From the NCBI RefSeq assembly GCF_013031405.1, contig NZ_WPZY01000001.1, positions 496,001-560,000 of the forward strand: DNA of 64,000 nucleotides, in the 5' to 3' direction. This document shows positions 62,227-64,000 of this stretch, piece by piece (within the stretch, counting starts at the first letter, position 1; every line of letters starts with the position of its first letter). The translations under genes and the position numbers were made by a program. Under the pieces are notes generated by a model. The model saw only the letters and a program-made list of their open reading frames with translations, did not search any database and was not told the origin of the DNA. This stretch comes from Ruegeria sp. HKCCD8929. GTDB lineage: Bacteria > Pseudomonadota > Alphaproteobacteria > Rhodobacterales > Rhodobacteraceae.

Positions 62227-62556
62227 TCAGGAGTATTCTCTCCATTTCCAGCCGGGGCGCTTGGCCGAGATCGCGTCGCGGATGTCCTTGGGCGGCTCGG
62301 TGGTCTGAGCGGAATAGGTGCCGAAAACCTCGAGCGTGGTGGTGCAGCGGGCGGCGTGGAACCACTTGCCGCAGCCATTGGCGTGGCGCCAGCGTTCGAA
62401 ATGCACGCCCTTGGGGTTTTCGCGCATGAAGAGATAGTCGTGGAACTGGTCGTCGTCCGATCCCGGGCCAAAGCGCTTGAGATGCGCCTCGCCGCCTGCG
62501 GCCAGCTCGGTTTCTTCGGCATCAACGCCGCAATAAGGGCAATGTAGGATCAGCAT
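62227..62556 (-). CDS. soxD: Sarcosine oxidase delta subunit
   Basis: A 109-aa zinc-binding subunit. The motif LHCPYCG (Cys6, Cys9) and a later His/Cys (HANGCGKWFHAARC) give the zinc site. Typical SoxD stretches are DDDQFHDYLFMRENPKG and FGTYSAQTTEPP. AAGGAGG lies 7 bases before the ATG at 62556; the frame is open to 62601. Gene order soxB-(two genes)-soxD-soxA-soxG. Confidence 0.93.
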   Translation of the reverse strand: MLILHCPYCGVDAEETELAAGGEAHLKRFGPGSDDDQFHDYLFMRENPKGVHFERWRHANGCGKWFHAARCTTTLEVFGTYSAQTTEPPKDIRDAISAKRPGWKWREYS

Positions 62557-62733
62557 GCGCAGCCTCCTTGGTGGGCGCCGGTCGCCGGGACCGGAACGCA
62601 AACGCGGATGCGCCCGTGCCGGATCGCGGAACGGGCGGTTTTGATTTGGATTTTGGGTGAGGGCGCGGCCCCTATGGCCGCCATCGCGGCGGGCACCGCC
62701 GGGTGCCCGCCAAAGCTTGTGTCGCGAGAGGCG

Positions 62734-62967
62734 TTATTCGCCTGTTGTTGCCGGAGTGGCCGGCTCGGTTCCTGTTGCAGGCGCCGTGCTGGATGCGGCT
62801 GCCGGATCAGCCGTGGTCTGTGTGCCGTCACCCGACGGTGCACCGCTGAGGCTGAGCAGGGTGATGAGCAGCAGCACGATGAACACGATGACCGCGCCGA
62901 TGATCCACCCGCTGCCGGAACCGGTGCGGGACGGTGGATAGTATTGGCTTTGCTTGATGTCGTCCAT
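62734..62967 (-). CDS. Small single-pass membrane protein in the sox operon
   Basis: A 77-aa protein: a short polar N-terminus with SQYYPPSRTGSGSG, one membrane helix (WIIGAVIVFIVLLLITLLSL), and a Thr/Ala/Pro-rich low-complexity tail (ATGTEPATPATTGE). GGAGGAG 6 bases before the ATG at 62967 is a strong ribosome site. It sits between the TfoX-like gene and soxD on the operon strand. Function unknown. Confidence 0.75.
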   Translation of the reverse strand: MDDIKQSQYYPPSRTGSGSGWIIGAVIVFIVLLLITLLSLSGAPSGDGTQTTADPAAASSTAPATGTEPATPATTGE

Positions 62968-63059
62968 GGGTACTCCTCCAATGGTAGGAGCCCCAGTTTG
63001 ACGCGGGCTGGCCGGGCAACAATATCGGCGGAAATCCCCGGCCCGGATCGGCATGGGCT

Positions 63060-63096
63060 GGCTGGAATGCACCCAACGGCCCGGCCATTTCCAGCC
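63060..63096 (-). repeat. Hairpin between tfoX-like gene and small membrane protein
   Basis: GGCTGGAATG (63060-63069) can pair with CATTTCCAGCC (63086-63096) with one bulged base. It may be an mRNA stem in the sox operon, tuning expression of downstream genes. Confidence 0.4.
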
Positions 63097-63124
63097 CATT
63101 GCAGTGAGAGGACAGCACGCGCGG

Positions 63125-63478
63125 TCATGAGCGCCCCCCTTTCGGCGGCAGGCTGGCGGCGTTGGCCAGTGACAGCGCTGTGAGTTTGGCACGCAGGTTC
63201 GCATCCTCGAACGCACCGCCGTCGATTTCCACCATTCCGCCCATTGGGCGACCGGTGAAAGAGAGCGGCTGGGCGCCTGCGTCCAGCGCCTCGGCCTCAC
63301 GCTCTTTGCCAGGGCGGTACATGGCGCCGTCCTTGTGCACTCCGCAAACCATGTTGCCGTGCAGCAGGAAACACAGACCGCCGAACATCTTTTTCTCGGA
63401 CAGGCCCGGTTCGACGCCCAGATCGGCGCGCATAGTCTCGGCCATATGTTCGGAATAGGCCATCAGCACGCGACCCAT
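63125..63478 (-). CDS. TfoX/Sxy N-terminal domain protein
   Basis: A 117-aa protein of the TfoX N-terminal family: MAYSEHMAETMRADLG, then KKMFGGLCFLLHGNMVCGVHKDGAMYRPG and FTGRPMGGMVEIDGG, matching the small-domain form without the C-terminal TfoX part. The competence role of TfoX is not expected from this form; its function is unknown. The ATG at 63478 or 63463 may be the start; neither has a strong ribosome site. It lies 103 bp after the soxB stop. Confidence 0.85.
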   Translation of the reverse strand: MGRVLMAYSEHMAETMRADLGVEPGLSEKKMFGGLCFLLHGNMVCGVHKDGAMYRPGKEREAEALDAGAQPLSFTGRPMGGMVEIDGGAFEDANLRAKLTALSLANAASLPPKGGRS

Positions 63479-63581
63479 ATTTCAGCTTGCGCATCATTAC
63501 AAACCGCTTCGCGCCCGGCTCGAGGGACGGGTTGGGCACGGCACAGGCCTTCAACCTGCGCAGGCGTGTGCTGCATCCTCA

Positions 63582-64000
63582 TCAGTGCGCCACCCCTGCG
63601 GCAACACTTTCGTCGATGAAACGGCCCTCTTTGAAGCGGTCCAGAGAAAACGCCTCGGTCAGCGGCGAGTGGCCGGTGGCCATCAGCTGCGCCATACCCC
63701 AGCCCGAACCGGGGATCGACTTGAAGCCGCCCGTGCCCCAGCCGCAGTTGATGAAGCAGCCGCCCAGAGGGGTTTTCGACAGAATGGGCGAGCGGTCGCC
63801 GGTCATGTCCACGATGCCGCCCCACTGGCGCAGCATCTTGAGGCGCGAGATCATCGGGAAGGTTTCGACCAGGGCCCGCACAGTTTCCTCGATATGGTGG
63901 AAGCTGCCGCGCTGGGTGTAGTTGTTGAACCCGTCAGTGCCGCCGCCGATCACCATCTCGCCCTTGTCGGATTGCGACATGTAGCCGTGCACGGTGTTGG
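63582..64000 (-). CDS. soxB: Sarcosine oxidase beta subunit, C-terminal part (cut by window edge)
   Basis: The last 139 residues of SoxB, the subunit that holds the FAD/FMN and oxidises sarcosine. Features: HGYMSQSDKGEMVIGGGTDGFNNYTQRGSF, RQWGGIVDMTGDRSPILSKTPLGG and CGWGTGGFKSIPGSG, the C-terminal DAO-fold signature. The N-terminal FAD-binding loop and the flavin-linking His lie outside the window. It is upstream of the TfoX-like gene in the sox operon. Confidence 0.93.
   Translation of the reverse strand, partial: NTVHGYMSQSDKGEMVIGGGTDGFNNYTQRGSFHHIEETVRALVETFPMISRLKMLRQWGGIVDMTGDRSPILSKTPLGGCFINCGWGTGGFKSIPGSGWGMAQLMATGHSPLTEAFSLDRFKEGRFIDESVAAGVAH

Noticed and set aside
1..64000. tRNA, rRNA and CRISPR loci
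   Set aside because: Reading both strands showed no tRNA-like TPsiC/anticodon arrangement, no rRNA signature and no regularly spaced repeats.

Overview
The window reads as a chromosomal segment of a marine alphaproteobacterium of the Roseobacter group (Rhodobacteraceae). It is GC-rich, its genes overlap tightly (ATGA/GTGA junctions), and it carries a heterotetrameric sarcosine oxidase operon, a MocE-type Rieske ferredoxin, a small RSP_7527-like protein and YjbF/YjbH-type envelope genes. No rRNA, tRNA, CRISPR array or intact insertion sequence was seen. The assignment rests on gene content and protein character only; no database was searched.

Layout. (1) 1-7672: amino-sugar catabolism. A minus-strand murQ and sugar ABC transporter (binding protein, two permeases, the last cut by the window edge) diverges from a plus-strand operon of BadF-type kinase, GntR/UTRA regulator, SIS-domain deaminase and nagA. 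The shared promoter region carries one 19-bp word twice, as mirror copies. (2) 7688-9132: Rieske ferredoxin, an orphan terminator that may end a small RNA, a 56-aa RSP_7527-like protein, and a Phd/VapC toxin-antitoxin pair. (3) 9268-32749: a large surface polysaccharide locus of Wzx/Wzy type. It has glycosyltransferases, methyltransferase, acetyltransferase, sulfotransferase, polymerase, flippase, UDP-sugar dehydrogenase and epimerase, Wza-like exporter, YjbF/YjbH pair, a priming sugar transferase and a Wzc-like tyrosine kinase. Embedded in it are a NusG-like antiterminator, an XRE regulator, a phage spike-like protein with a small partner, a Clp-fold periplasmic protein and a PPP-type phosphatase.

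(4) 32786-34962: CBS-domain protein, then a small membrane protein, apbE and nqrM (maturation of the sodium-pumping NADH:quinone reductase). (5) 35241-44479: the most unusual part. A minus-strand operon encodes a P-loop NTPase-like protein, an ABC exporter-like protein whose ATPase motifs are all degenerate, a histidine kinase with an acidic sensor domain, and an OmpR-type response regulator. Next to it are a secreted EF-hand protein with a poly-acidic tail and a plus-strand pair of SLC13/DASS permease and glycerate kinase. All three transcription units have, 70-130 bp before the start codon, the same array of three GATGAAC-like half-sites spaced 11 and 23 bp, so they are probably one regulon of the local response regulator.

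(6) 44812-54683: a 1011-aa regulator (winged helix, dead cyclase-like domain, ATPase, TPR) and a cyanophycin cluster: isoaspartyl dipeptidase, cyanophycinase, cyanophycin synthetase and a second Mur-ligase protein without ATP-grasp domain. Together these would make and break down the multi-L-arginyl-poly-aspartate nitrogen store. (7) 55046-58468: an RDD membrane protein, another membrane protein, and two small secreted proteins of similar design. (8) 58503-64000: the sarcosine oxidase operon soxB-D-A-G on the minus strand, ended by a strong terminator, with a TfoX-like gene and a small membrane protein inserted between soxB and soxD; soxB is cut by the window edge.
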